Origin: Nitrosomonas ureae
GTDB taxonomy: Bacteria; Pseudomonadota; Gammaproteobacteria; Burkholderiales; Nitrosomonadaceae
Assembly: GCF_001455205.1 (NCBI RefSeq)
Contig: NZ_CP013341.1
Span: 1,674,001-1,738,000, forward strand
Direction: 5' to 3'
Length of the DNA: 64,000 bases
Positions 17,859-27,071 of this stretch are shown here, one piece after another. The number at the start of each line of letters is the position of its first letter. Position 1 is the first letter of the stretch. Both the position numbers and the translations under genes were made by a program. The notes below the pieces were generated by a model that saw nothing but the letters and a program-made list of their open reading frames with translations, made no database searches and had not been told where the DNA came from.

Positions 17859-20216
17859 AAAATCACAAGCGGCGCCTAATCGTTCGCATATAAATTTACC
17901 GTTTCGTTTTCTTTCATGAGCAGCATGTTGATCTAGATTTGGCGAAATTCTTCCAGATATCTCTTTTGCAAGCTCTGCCGAGCAAAAACCATAAGTTAGT
18001 TTAATCATTCCAAAATAATCTATAACTGGATCAAGAATATTTGTAGCAAGTTCATATATGGCTGTATGGGTATCTGCTTCTTTCGGTAAATTAGGAAGAC
18101 CTGTTCTGGCTTGCGTTTCGCCACATACAATAAAGTCGCGATAAGTAAAATACTTGCCGCATGGAGTGTCAAGATCGGGAATAGATTGACTCCGAATTAA
18201 ACGCATTCCATCGACTTGCCAGCGTGCAAGACTAAGGCTATGAATGAATTCTGTTGGATTTGGTCCATAATCTGATAGATCAAAAAGATTCAAAGCTTCT
18301 AGTTGATTATCAAATGCAATCTGTTCTACATAACTATCCATTTCTTCATTCATAAATCGTGATTTCAGATAAAGGTAAGGTGGTTCAAATTCTTCTCCAT
18401 ATTCAAAAAAATGAAGCTCTTGTTTATAAAATAATATTTTTACACGATGTATCATTTTAGGAAGTGGTTTTCCATAGAAATCATCAAACCGCATTAGGGT
18501 AAGTTTTCCTGATCGTATGTGAATTTTGACTAGATCAGCAGATGTAATATCACCGTATAACGCTGCACCACAACCAACATATATACGAAGAATGGGGGTA
18601 AGTCGCTCGACAAGACTTGAATGAAGTTGTAATGACTCGCCTTCGATATACCAACCAAGACCTTTTGATGCCGCGTCACGACAGGCCGCGTCGATGCGTT
18701 CAGGTTGCGAAATTTGAAACAGTAGTTCCCTTGCCTCTAGCTGGGCAGATCCATAATCAGCAAAGTGAGCTTTAATGTCGCGTTGCAATTGAGGATCAAG
18801 ATGACGATAGGGTTTACGCTTTTCAAACATTCCAAGCGCAAAATAAACCAATAAATCATTCTGCCGGAGCCTGCCAGCAGTTTCCAGGATGACATCATTT
18901 TTTTGACTTCGCAAGAAACGAAGTGCTCTAGGTAAACTGCCAAAAGCTCCAAGTACTTGAGGTAAATTTATGACTTCACTTTTTTCCGGCTCACGTCCAT
19001 TTTCTAACCATTGAAGCCAAATCGAATCGAGCAGAGCCTGATGTTCGATATAGCGTGCGAGATCTTTCTCGATCTTACTTTGTTTTGATGCACGTTGTAC
19101 CTGGCTAGCAGCACGCAATAGATTAGAACGTGAACGGCTTCTGTCAACCAAGAAACGTTGTTCCGCATCTTTGTCCTTAAAAACGAAAAATATACCCGGA
19201 GCTACGGGGATTGATTCTTCATATAAATTTTGCTCGATAAAGATTTTTAGTTCACTTGGTGTATAAAATTTTTGAAAGGTACCGCGAGTTGTCAGAATTC
19301 CATCATAAAGCGGCTTACCTTTAACTGCGTATTGGTTTGTTAACATCACCGATACGACAAGTAATTCTTGAGCTAAGGAATAGGCTCCTTGAAGTGCTTC
19401 AATACGTTCATTGATATCTTCAATGACGTTAATGACAAAACCTAGGTTAACAATATTAGATAATTTCTTTTGATTTTCTGGCGCAAAGTGCGGATCCCAG
19501 CCTATTGCTCGAATACCATTTTCTTGCAAACCACGTAAATCATCTCCACGACCACAGCCATAATCAAAAACACTACGTGAACCATCAAGAAAACCAAATC
19601 TTACGAGCATTTGAATAGGAGCGGAAAAACCATATCGTACAAGAGCTGTCAAATGTCTCTGCACTTCACCAACAGTGGCTGTATAACTTTCACTAATGCC
19701 GTCTATTTCTGAAAAGTCGTTGCCAAGAGGAACAAACTCATTATCTATCAAACGATAGCCTCTTCCGGCGATCAATTTCTCCCACTGATTGTGAAAACCA
19801 ATTCTAGAAGGATCATCGAAAAGTCCTAATGTCTCAGCAGTACTGGTCAGTGCTTGAAATTTTGAAATTTCTTTATGATCAGGTGGAAGTAGAAGTTCTT
19901 TACGATGAAGGATGGGTGGGTTAAGTGAATCAGCGTAGGAACGATTATGGATTCGTCCAGATCCATGGAGTTCAACACGCCAACTTGCATTTAGTTTGGG
20001 AAAAGGTTGATCAAAAAAACCAGGATAATGGAGAAAGGAAATGGATTCTTTATTTTCAGAGATTCGAACCACATTGTAATTAATGCCTTTAGTAACTTGC
20101 GCAAGTTTTTCTGCATCTGCTATTAATTCTAAATCCGTTAGACTAAGTGAATCGAATGCCTCTATATGCAGATAACGAGATGAGTGAACAAATTTTCCGG
20201 TATTGTCTGAAACCAT
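17667..20216 (-). CDS. DNA phosphorothioation-associated putative methyltransferase
   Basis: The 849-aa protein has an S-adenosylmethionine-binding motif (SVFDYGCGRGDDLRGL, about residues 214-229) within an N-terminal region typical of the PT-associated putative methyltransferase family, found beside dnd or ssp clusters. The family's function is not established. It is transcribed toward the sspFGH-type genes from the opposite strand, so it is regulated separately. The C-terminal 60 residues are duplicated, in inverted orientation and with a few differences, at 29444-29632 beside an IS element. The gene is AT-rich like the sspBCD half and unlike sspFGH. Confidence 0.8.
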   Translation of the reverse strand: MVSDNTGKFVHSSRYLHIEAFDSLSLTDLELIADAEKLAQVTKGINYNVVRISENKESISFLHYPGFFDQPFPKLNASWRVELHGSGRIHNRSYADSLNPPILHRKELLLPPDHKEISKFQALTSTAETLGLFDDPSRIGFHNQWEKLIAGRGYRLIDNEFVPLGNDFSEIDGISESYTATVGEVQRHLTALVRYGFSAPIQMLVRFGFLDGSRSVFDYGCGRGDDLRGLQENGIRAIGWDPHFAPENQKKLSNIVNLGFVINVIEDINERIEALQGAYSLAQELLVVSVMLTNQYAVKGKPLYDGILTTRGTFQKFYTPSELKIFIEQNLYEESIPVAPGIFFVFKDKDAEQRFLVDRSRSRSNLLRAASQVQRASKQSKIEKDLARYIEHQALLDSIWLQWLENGREPEKSEVINLPQVLGAFGSLPRALRFLRSQKNDVILETAGRLRQNDLLVYFALGMFEKRKPYRHLDPQLQRDIKAHFADYGSAQLEARELLFQISQPERIDAACRDAASKGLGWYIEGESLQLHSSLVERLTPILRIYVGCGAALYGDITSADLVKIHIRSGKLTLMRFDDFYGKPLPKMIHRVKILFYKQELHFFEYGEEFEPPYLYLKSRFMNEEMDSYVEQIAFDNQLEALNLFDLSDYGPNPTEFIHSLSLARWQVDGMRLIRSQSIPDLDTPCGKYFTYRDFIVCGETQARTGLPNLPKEADTHTAIYELATNILDPVIDYFGMIKLTYGFCSAELAKEISGRISPNLDQHAAHERKRNGKFICERLGAACDFIIEDEDMEEVVAWVCKNTNFDRIYFYDSERPIHVSWSPESSRQMTRMKLSSNGKRIPRTVIMD

Positions 20217-20386
20217 GATTGTACGAATTGCTAGGTAAAGAGCTGTTGGATCTAAGCTGGCAACATTATTATGTTCGATAATGTAACTTGATATAATTTC
20301 TTATAATATTATTTGAAAATAAAGATGGATACATGATGGTTTTATTGGAAAAATTGGGCGGCACCTAAAACTTGTGTGTATTTTTG

Positions 20387-20404
20387 CCGAAATTCTTATT
20401 TCGG
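20387..20404. other. Short perfect hairpin between kfrB-like and methyltransferase genes
   Basis: CCGAAAT and ATTTCGG form a 7-bp stem around a TCTT loop, 11 bases past the end of the kfrB-like gene and in the methyltransferase upstream region. There is no U-tract after the stem on the minus strand, so it is not a standard intrinsic terminator. It could be an operator or a weak transcript end. Confidence 0.3.
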
Positions 20405-20414
20405 TAACCTAGTG

Positions 20415-20786
20415 TCATATTTTCAAAGTTCTTTTATTCTTAAGTGCATCTATTAGAGTTAATGTAGCTTTCTCTCCATCATACGTAATAGCCACATCTT
20501 TCCCAGCAACAGGTTTACCATCAATAGCATTTAATTGGTGCACAATAAAATCCTTCTTGACCTGTTGATAAAAAACAGAATTCTCTTTATCAATATAAAT
20601 AATTTGTCCTTGATACTGGTTTTTATCAACGGGTGCTGTAGCTAAATAAATATTGTAGACGCCCGGTTTGATACCTTCATCAGCCTTCTTGATGGTACCC
20701 ATTGTTTCCCATTCATTATTATTTTTAGTTTGTAGAATCTTTTGTCCATTCATTACAATCATTCGTAGTTTTGCGGGTGTCGTCAT
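20415..20786 (-). CDS. KfrB-domain protein
   Basis: The 123-aa product matches the small KfrB domain of IncP-type plasmids, seen in the segment YQGQIIYIDKENSVFYQQV followed by IVHQLNAIDGKPVAGKDVAI. In IncP plasmids KfrA, KfrB and KfrC follow korB and contribute to stable inheritance. Here the gene lies 39 bases after korB on the same strand, the same order but without kfrA. It has no signal peptide or membrane segment. The gene is short compared with full plasmid KfrB proteins, so it may be a stand-alone domain version. Confidence 0.7.
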   Translation of the reverse strand: MTTPAKLRMIVMNGQKILQTKNNNEWETMGTIKKADEGIKPGVYNIYLATAPVDKNQYQGQIIYIDKENSVFYQQVKKDFIVHQLNAIDGKPVAGKDVAITYDGEKATLTLIDALKNKRTLKI

Positions 20787-20825
20787 TTCAAATTAGTTGT
20801 AAGTAGGATTACTGGCAAGATTAAA

Positions 20826-21881
20826 TTATCCTGCTTCCTGTTGTCCGGCAATTTCTTCCAGTATTTTCATGAGATCAAAAGGCTCTGATCTTTCTATGCC
20901 ATGCAGAAAGGCGATCAACTGCAGTGCGCCGCTGCCCTTGGTTGAGAAGCTGCCATCTTGCAACGCTTTTATTGTGAACTGAACGATATTTGGGCAATTT
21001 CTGCCTTGCTCAAAATAGTTCTTTATTTTGCTTTGGAGAAATTCCTTGTTATCGTTAGATAGGTCACGCATTAAATCCTGTGGCTTGCGTTTGTCTTTTT
21101 TAATCAGATTGTAAATAGAGTCCAGCAATGAAGGCGAGGCACTTTGTTTTTGATCGTTCTTACTATCTGGAGTGGCATTGGATCTGCCTCCAGCACTGGA
21201 TACATGATCATCCACAGAATTAGATGAGGGTGTTTTTTTTAGCTTTAAGAATTGACTGAATTGATATACGTCCAATCGTGATATTTCTTCCTGTGTACTG
21301 AGTGCCAGCCAGGTGATTACTTCTTCTGTATTGGCTTTATACAGTCTGGTTAAATCATAGAGTGCTGTGACATCGGTGCAGCGGCCTGTCCGGTACACTT
21401 CTCCTAGTGGGTCAGGCAGATCAAGGAGTGTGGCGTGCATGGTGATATAAGGATTTGTTTTGCCGATCAGCCTGGCAATTTCAGATTTGGTTTTACCGCC
21501 TGCCAGTTGCCGCCCAATGAAGTCAGCAATCTCTCTGGAGGTTAAATCATCTCTTTGCAGATTCTCGATTACTTGATCAGCTTCACTGTAATCGGTATCA
21601 ATGAATGCAGGAATCTTTGTTAATCCGGCATTAATGCTGGCACGATAGCGTCTCGCCCCATGATTAATGATGTAGGTTCCCGGTTTATTCGGATTGGGAC
21701 GCACCGATATGGGTGATTTTACTCCACGTAACTTAATCGTCTCCGTTAATTCTCGTAACGTTTCCTTATTAAATTCCTTCCTGGGCTGATGGATATCTTC
21801 GCTGATCAGCGTGATGTCAATTTCTGTCGCGCCGGTAGGCGCAACGAGCCCTTTTTTATTATCCTTTTTTTTTTCTATCAT
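20826..21881 (-). CDS. korB: KorB/ParB-family partition protein and repressor
   Basis: The 351-aa protein aligns by eye with IncP KorB. It has the ParB N-terminal block (QPRKEFNKETLRELTETIK, then RGVKSPISV), the INHGARRYRASINAGL box, IENLQRDDLTSREIADFIG, and a helix-turn-helix around KTKSEIARLIGKTNPYITMH. KorB is both the centromere-binding partition protein and a global repressor acting at 13-bp palindromes. A matching palindrome lies at 22327-22339 before trbA. No IncC/ParA ATPase gene precedes it, although incC and korB are normally adjacent, so the partition role may be lost or shared with another replicon. The C-terminal third is less conserved. Confidence 0.85.
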   Translation of the reverse strand: MIEKKKDNKKGLVAPTGATEIDITLISEDIHQPRKEFNKETLRELTETIKLRGVKSPISVRPNPNKPGTYIINHGARRYRASINAGLTKIPAFIDTDYSEADQVIENLQRDDLTSREIADFIGRQLAGGKTKSEIARLIGKTNPYITMHATLLDLPDPLGEVYRTGRCTDVTALYDLTRLYKANTEEVITWLALSTQEEISRLDVYQFSQFLKLKKTPSSNSVDDHVSSAGGRSNATPDSKNDQKQSASPSLLDSIYNLIKKDKRKPQDLMRDLSNDNKEFLQSKIKNYFEQGRNCPNIVQFTIKALQDGSFSTKGSGALQLIAFLHGIERSEPFDLMKILEEIAGQQEAG

Positions 21882-22364
21882 TTTTATCTTGAGCCTAACT
21901 TGCGCTCGTTATACTCGGTGGAAAGATAGAAACTATGGATGCAATTATCAATAAATAAAACTGTGCAAAAAAATTATCTTTGCACTTCGGTGTTTTTGTC
22001 CTTCTTAATCAGTTTATTATTGAATGCTTGATCCTCGTATCAGAAAACGGCTTACGTTTTTAGATTCTCAAGATTTTCTATTAGTTACTCATCTACCCTC
22101 TATCCATAGCATTCTAAGGTAACTATCAATATTTATTATATTTATAAAAATCAACGATGTAAGTAATTATTGATTTGATTTCCATTTTAATCCTATTATT
22201 AATAATTATCCACAAACTATGTATATAACGAACTATTTTTTAGCCCTCCATTGAATTAATGAATTTGTGTTTTTATTTTAGATTAAAATAGCAGCAAAAC
22301 TGCTGAAAAACAATGGTGCTGATTAGTTAAGCTGCTTAAACCCTAAAAATGGCAGGGCTATTAT
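21882..22364. promoter_or_regulatory. Divergent control region between korB and trbA
   Basis: This 480-base AT-rich region separates the minus-strand korB-kfrB operon from the plus-strand trbA-trb operon and must hold both promoters. It contains three inverted repeats: GTGCAAA/TTTGCAC at 21963-21985 with a 9-base spacer near korB, AGCAG/CTGCT at 22290-22304, and the KorB-like palindrome at 22327-22339. No gene is visible. In IncP plasmids this arrangement lets KorB and TrbA balance maintenance and transfer. Confidence 0.5.
22327..22339. promoter_or_regulatory. KorB-type operator before trbA
   Basis: TTAAGCTGCTTAA is a perfect 13-bp palindrome about a central base, differing from the IncP KorB operator consensus TTTAGCSGCTAAA only at symmetrical outer positions. 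It lies 26 bases upstream of the trbA start, where KorB control of transfer genes would be expected. A KorB homologue is encoded next door. Binding is inferred. Confidence 0.6.
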
Positions 22365-22730
22365 ATGTACAATTTAATCTTAATCACAAATATTTTGCGT
22401 ATCCTTGATGAAAAGGATATGACCAAGTCGGAATTAGCAGAGAAGGCGGGTGTTTCCATTTCTTTTTTTACTGATCTGACCAATGACAAAGCCAATCCAT
22501 CACTCAGGATTATAGAAGCCGTCGCAGAAGCACTCGAGACCCCACTGCCAATGCTATTGGATAGTTCGGATATGAGCACGGCTGATCTTGAAGCATTAAC
22601 CAATCGAAAACTAAAGCATTTGCCTAAAGGCTTTGTCTGGAAAGGTGGCGTGCTGAGTGAATATGAGGCTTATCAAGTCGAGCAATGGGATAAAAAGAAC
22701 AGAGCGTTTTTATTAAAAAATAAAAAGTAA
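22365..22730 (+). CDS. trbA: TrbA-like transcriptional regulator
   Basis: The 121-aa protein has an N-terminal XRE-type helix-turn-helix (LDEKDMTKSELAEKAGVSIS then FFTDLTNDKANPSL) and a C-terminal tail, the build of IncP TrbA. TrbA represses the tra/trb promoters and so couples transfer to vegetative control. Its position immediately before trbB is the same as in IncP plasmids. The KorB-like palindrome lies just upstream. An in-frame internal start near 22422 is possible, but the annotated ATG gives the expected length. Confidence 0.75.
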   Translation: MYNLILITNILRILDEKDMTKSELAEKAGVSISFFTDLTNDKANPSLRIIEAVAEALETPLPMLLDSSDMSTADLEALTNRKLKHLPKGFVWKGGVLSEYEAYQVEQWDKKNRAFLLKNKK

Positions 22731-22787
22731 GAAATAGAGAAAGTAATAAAAAGCAGTAGAAAAACAGTAAAAAGGTATTGCGCAAAA

Positions 22788-22809
22788 TATAATTACGTTA
22801 TATTGTAAT
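22788..22809 (+). promoter_or_regulatory. Probable trbB promoter/operator
   Basis: A perfect TATAAT box at 22788-22793 lies inside or against an inverted repeat (ATTAC, 8 bases, GTAAT; 22792-22809), about 30-45 bases before the trbB start. Overlap of a -10 box with a palindrome is the usual design for repression, here possibly by TrbA. No good -35 box is visible at standard spacing. Confidence 0.4.
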
Positions 22810-22837
22810 GTCGTGTGTAAGTTGTTGGAGTATTCGC

Positions 22838-23803
22838 ATGACACTACAAGATCAATTTCCTAACATCACAACCGTTAAGGATCGAGCCAAGAGCAAGCTG
22901 GAGCGCGATGCACGGGAAATACTGTCCGCACTGCAAGATCCTGAGACGGTTGAAATCATGGTTAATGCCGATGGCCGTATCTGGCAAGAGAAGCTGGGTC
23001 AAAAGATACAGCATATCGGAAATATCCAGGCTGCTCAGGTTGAGGCTGTCATCAAAACCGTTGCCGGATTTCATGGCAAGGAAATCAATCGATTCAATCC
23101 AATCATTGAAGGTGAGTTTCCACTTGATAATTCACGCTTTGCCGGTCAATTACCCCCCATTGTTACAGCGCCCACTTTTGCCATCCGCAAAAAAGCCATC
23201 AAGATTTTCACACTCGAGCAATATGTGGAAACCAGCGTGCTGTCACCAAAACACAGTAGTGTCATTAAAGAGGCTGTGCGCAAGCACCGCAACATTCTGG
23301 TCATTGGTGGCACCGGATCAGGCAAAACGACCCTGATTAATGCCATTATCAATGAAATGGTTCAGAGTGATCCAGATGAGCGCATCTTTATCCTGGAGGA
23401 TACCGGTGAGATTCAATGCGCTGCCCAGAATTTTGTTCAGTATCACACCACACTCAATGTCGACATGACGCAATTACTCAAAACAACCTTGCGTATGCGC
23501 CCGGATCGCATTCTGGTGGGTGAAGTTAGAGGCCCTGAAGCACTGGATTTGCTCGATGCCTGGAACACCGGCCATGAGGGTGGAGCTGCAACTTTGCACG
23601 CCAATGATGCGATGTCAGGACTGACTCGCCTGGAATCCCTGATTTCACGCAATCCTTCAGCACCGAAAGAAATTATGCCATTAATCGCAGAGGCGGTTGA
23701 TATGGTCGTGCATATCACGCGCACACCGCATGGTAGGAAAATCCAGCAGATTATCGAAGTGCAAGGTTTTAAAAGAGGAAGTTACCAGATCAAAAAGTTG
23801 TAA
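22838..23803 (+). CDS. trbB: TrbB, VirB11-type secretion ATPase
   Basis: I place the start at ATG 22838 because TTGGAG precedes it at proper spacing; an earlier in-frame ATG at 22808 adds an atypical cysteine-rich N-terminus. The protein (321 aa) shows Walker A GGTGSGKTTL, the Asp box EDTGEIQC, Walker B RILVGEVRGPEAL and the HANDAMSGLTRL His box, all of the VirB11/TrbB family. This hexameric ATPase works at the inner-membrane face of the mating-pair apparatus. It is the first structural gene of the trb operon, followed 21 bases later by trbC. Confidence 0.9.
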   Translation: MTLQDQFPNITTVKDRAKSKLERDAREILSALQDPETVEIMVNADGRIWQEKLGQKIQHIGNIQAAQVEAVIKTVAGFHGKEINRFNPIIEGEFPLDNSRFAGQLPPIVTAPTFAIRKKAIKIFTLEQYVETSVLSPKHSSVIKEAVRKHRNILVIGGTGSGKTTLINAIINEMVQSDPDERIFILEDTGEIQCAAQNFVQYHTTLNVDMTQLLKTTLRMRPDRILVGEVRGPEALDLLDAWNTGHEGGAATLHANDAMSGLTRLESLISRNPSAPKEIMPLIAEAVDMVVHITRTPHGRKIQQIIEVQGFKRGSYQIKKL

Positions 23804-23824
23804 ATCATCCATAGGAGCCAGTCT

Positions 23825-24214
23825 ATGAAACTGATTCATATCAAGGATATCTCTCCATTCTTTTGTTTCTTCTCAATCGCTTTTTTGTTTGCGCTGTTGT
23901 TATCTGTTGATAACGCACAAGCCGCTGTTGGCGCAGGTGGTGCACTTCCCTATGAAACCTGGTTGGTGAGTCTCAGAAACTCCGTAACCGGTCCGGTTGC
24001 TTTTACCTTGTCCATTGTCGGTATTGTGGTTGCAGGCGGCATCCTGATCTTTGGTGGCGAACTCAATGCATTTTTCCGCACATTGATTTTTATTGTGCTG
24101 GTTATGGCATTACTTGTGGGTGCCAACAACATCATGACTAATTTGTTTCAAGGCGCGGTCATTCCGGGTGAAATACCCAAAGACCAGGAATCAATCGTAA
24201 ATTCACAGGAATAG
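23825..24214 (+). CDS. trbC: TrbC, VirB2-type prepilin
   Basis: The 129-aa protein has a long N-terminal hydrophobic signal ending near AQAA (residues 30-35), followed by a short pilin body with two membrane segments (GPVAFTLSIVGIVVAGGILI and FFRTLIFIVLVMALLVGA). This is the layout of TrbC/VirB2, the conjugative pilus subunit. In IncP systems TrbC is trimmed and cyclised by TraF, which is not seen in this window. A ribosome site (ATAGGAG) precedes the start. It lies between trbB and trbD as expected. Confidence 0.85.
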   Translation: MKLIHIKDISPFFCFFSIAFLFALLLSVDNAQAAVGAGGALPYETWLVSLRNSVTGPVAFTLSIVGIVVAGGILIFGGELNAFFRTLIFIVLVMALLVGANNIMTNLFQGAVIPGEIPKDQESIVNSQE

Positions 24215-24225
24215 GAGGCAAACTC

Positions 24226-24537
24226 ATGGCGCTTCGAACCATACCTATCCGTCAATCTGGAAACCGTCCTAACCTGTTTATGGGGGGAGATCGGGAACTG
24301 GTTATGTTCTCTATCCTGATTGCAGCGACATCCATCTTTGTGGCTATGGAACTCAAGGCCACGCTCTTTGGCATAGCACTGTGGATTTTTGCACTGTTTG
24401 CACTACGACTGATGGCTAAAAATGATCCGCAACTGCGTCATGTTTACTTACGCCAGATGCAATACAGAAAATACTATCCGGCGCGAAGTACACCCTTCTA
24501 TGACAATACGCTCACACAGGAAAAACAGCATCTATGA
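24226..24537 (+). CDS. trbD: TrbD, VirB3-like inner-membrane protein
   Basis: This 103-aa protein has a short cytoplasmic N-terminus (ALRTIPIRQSGNRPNLFMGG), then two closely spaced membrane segments and a basic C-terminal tail, the VirB3/TrbD pattern. It overlaps the start of the VirB4 homologue by four bases. VirB3 proteins interact with VirB4 and pilin during assembly of the mating channel. The N-terminal motif is strongly typical of IncP TrbD. Confidence 0.85.
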   Translation: MALRTIPIRQSGNRPNLFMGGDRELVMFSILIAATSIFVAMELKATLFGIALWIFALFALRLMAKNDPQLRHVYLRQMQYRKYYPARSTPFYDNTLTQEKQHL

Positions 24538-27071
24538 TTGCCGCCATCACAATTCTTATCGCAATCTCTGGAGCTGCGCTGCTCTTGATACTGTTTATCC
24601 GTATCCGTGATACGGGCAAAGAATTAAGACTGGATCAACATCGATCCAAAGAAATGGGTTTTGCCGATCTGCTGGTGTATGCAGCCGTGGTGGAGGATGG
24701 CGTAATTGTCGGCAAGAACGGTTCATTGATGGCCGCCTGGGTATTTTGTGGCGATGATACGGCCAGTAGTACCGAGATTGAGCGTGAGCGCGTGTCATTT
24801 CGCATTAACCAAGCATTATCACGTTTGGGCAATGGTTGGATGATTCATGTCGATGCCATCCGCAAACCTGCGCAAGGTTATTCAGATAAAGCGCACTCCA
24901 ATTATCCCGATCCTGTGACCGCTGCCATTGACCAGGAGCGGCGCAATCTATTCGAGCGTATCGGCACAATGTACGAGAGTTGCTTTGTTGTGTCACTGAC
25001 CTATTTGCCGCCGATGCTGGCACAGCGCAAGTTCGTTGAACTGATGTTTGATGACGATACCCAGGCACCCGACCAGAAGGCTCGTACTCAAGGATTGCTG
25101 GAATATTTCCAGCGCGAATGTGCCAACTTTGAATCCCGATTATCCAGCGTGTTTCACTTGTCGCGCTTAAAAAGCCGCAAACTGGTCGATGAAGACGGTA
25201 CAACCATCACGCAGGATGATTTCTTACAGTGGCTGCAATTATGCGTGACCGGCCTGGATCATCCGATGGTGCTACCGGCTAATCCGATGTATCTGGATAC
25301 CTTGCTCGGTGGCCAAGAAATGTGGGGTGGAGTGGTGCCTAAGATTGGCCGCAATTTTGTTCAGGTTGTCTCGATTGAAGGTTTTCCGCTCGAATCCTCC
25401 CCCGGCATGTTAAATCTATTGTCAGAATTGCCGGGTGTGTATCGTTGGTCATCGCGGTTTATCTTTATGGATACGCATGAAGCAGTCAATCATCTGGAAA
25501 AATTCCGCAGACGCTGGAAACAAAAAATTCGTGGATTCTTTGACCAGGTGTTTAATTTGCAAAGCAGCAACATTGATGAAGATGCGCTGAATATGACTGA
25601 AGATGCGCAGTCAGCGATTGCAGAGACCAACAGCGGTTTTGTCGGCCAAGGGTACTATACCAGCGTGGTGGTGCTGATGATGGAAGACCGGGCAGCATTG
25701 GAAGAAGCCGGGCGAAAGGTAGAGAAAGCCATCAATCATCTGGGATTTGCTGCGCGGGTGGAAACCATCAACACGATGGATGCCTATCTGGGCAGTCTGC
25801 CCGGCCACGGTGTTGAAAATGTGCGCAGACCCCTCATCAATACCATGAATTTGTCGGATTTATTGCCGGTCAATACCATCTGGACAGGCAAACCCATAGC
25901 ACCCTGTCCGATGTATCCCCCCAATTCACCGCCGTTGATGCACTGTGTCACTCAGGGCGCTACCCCTTTTCGGCTGAATCTGCATGTGCGCGATTTAGGT
26001 CACACTTTCATGTTCGGACCGACCGGCGCCGGTAAATCCACGCACTTGGCACTGATTGCCGCACAATTGCGGCGTTATCAGGGTATGTCGATTTATTGCT
26101 TTGATAAGGGACTATCGATGTATCCGTTGACCAAAGCGGTAGGTGGTCAGCATTTCACGGTAGCAGGCGATGATGAATCACTGTCTTTCTGTCCACTACA
26201 GTTCTTGCAGACCAAGGGAGATCGTGCCTGGGCGCTGGAATGGATTTGTTTGATGGTAGAACTGAACGGCATCACCGTCACCCCGTTACAGCGTAACGAA
26301 ATCAGCCAGGCCATTACTAACATGCATCAAAGCGGCTCAAAAACCTTATCGGATTTTTTGGTGACGATCCAAGATGAAACTATTCGCGAGTGTCTTCGGC
26401 AATACACCATCGAAGGCATGATGGGGCACTTACTCGATGCTGAAGCCGATGGATTGAATCTGTCGACCTTCACCACATTCGAGATCGAGGAACTGATGAA
26501 TCTCGGTGATAAATACGCACTGCCGACGTTGTTGTATCTGTTTCGTCGCATTGAGCGCAGTCTGCATGGGCAACCTTCCGCCATCATTTTGGACGAAGCC
26601 TGGTTGATGTTGGGTCATCCGGTGTTTCGCGCCAAGATCCGCGAATGGCTCAAGGTTATGCGTAAGAATAACTGCTTAGTATTGATGGCAACACAAAGTC
26701 TGACTGATGCGGCCAACAGCGGGATTCTCGATGTAATTGTTGAATCTACCGCCACCAAGATATTTCTACCCAACGTATTTGCGCGTGATGAAGAGGCATC
26801 AGCATTGTATCGGCGCATGGGCCTCAATTCACGCCAGACTGAAATCCTGGCTTCTGCCATTCCCAAACAGCAATATTACACGGTGTCCGAGAATGGTCGA
26901 CGGCTCTACGACTTGGCGCTTGGCCCATTGGCACTTGCGCTTATAGGATCTACGGATAAGGAATCAATCGCCACGATTAAAAACCTGTGTGACAAGTATG
27001 GCGACCGTTGGGTTAACGAATGGCTGGCGATCAAAGGGTTAACGTTATCTGATTATGGAGTTGCCGCATGA
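24534..27071 (+). CDS. trbE: TrbE, VirB4-type secretion ATPase
   Basis: The 845-aa protein is full length for TrbE/VirB4. The Walker A motif GPTGAGKST lies near residue 495, and the Walker B region is AIILDEAWLMLG near residue 685. An N-terminal hydrophobic anchor (ITILIAISGAALLLILFI) and the CagE/TrbE/VirB domain precede the ATPase. It powers pilus assembly and substrate passage at the inner membrane. It overlaps trbD and trbF by four bases each, which shows tight coupling. No damage is visible. Confidence 0.9.
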   Translation: MIAAITILIAISGAALLLILFIRIRDTGKELRLDQHRSKEMGFADLLVYAAVVEDGVIVGKNGSLMAAWVFCGDDTASSTEIERERVSFRINQALSRLGNGWMIHVDAIRKPAQGYSDKAHSNYPDPVTAAIDQERRNLFERIGTMYESCFVVSLTYLPPMLAQRKFVELMFDDDTQAPDQKARTQGLLEYFQRECANFESRLSSVFHLSRLKSRKLVDEDGTTITQDDFLQWLQLCVTGLDHPMVLPANPMYLDTLLGGQEMWGGVVPKIGRNFVQVVSIEGFPLESSPGMLNLLSELPGVYRWSSRFIFMDTHEAVNHLEKFRRRWKQKIRGFFDQVFNLQSSNIDEDALNMTEDAQSAIAETNSGFVGQGYYTSVVVLMMEDRAALEEAGRKVEKAINHLGFAARVETINTMDAYLGSLPGHGVENVRRPLINTMNLSDLLPVNTIWTGKPIAPCPMYPPNSPPLMHCVTQGATPFRLNLHVRDLGHTFMFGPTGAGKSTHLALIAAQLRRYQGMSIYCFDKGLSMYPLTKAVGGQHFTVAGDDESLSFCPLQFLQTKGDRAWALEWICLMVELNGITVTPLQRNEISQAITNMHQSGSKTLSDFLVTIQDETIRECLRQYTIEGMMGHLLDAEADGLNLSTFTTFEIEELMNLGDKYALPTLLYLFRRIERSLHGQPSAIILDEAWLMLGHPVFRAKIREWLKVMRKNNCLVLMATQSLTDAANSGILDVIVESTATKIFLPNVFARDEEASALYRRMGLNSRQTEILASAIPKQQYYTVSENGRRLYDLALGPLALALIGSTDKESIATIKNLCDKYGDRWVNEWLAIKGLTLSDYGVAA

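Noticed and set aside
20387..20404. Intrinsic terminator for the korB-kfrB operon
   Set aside because: The 7-bp hairpin lacks a following U-tract on the minus strand.
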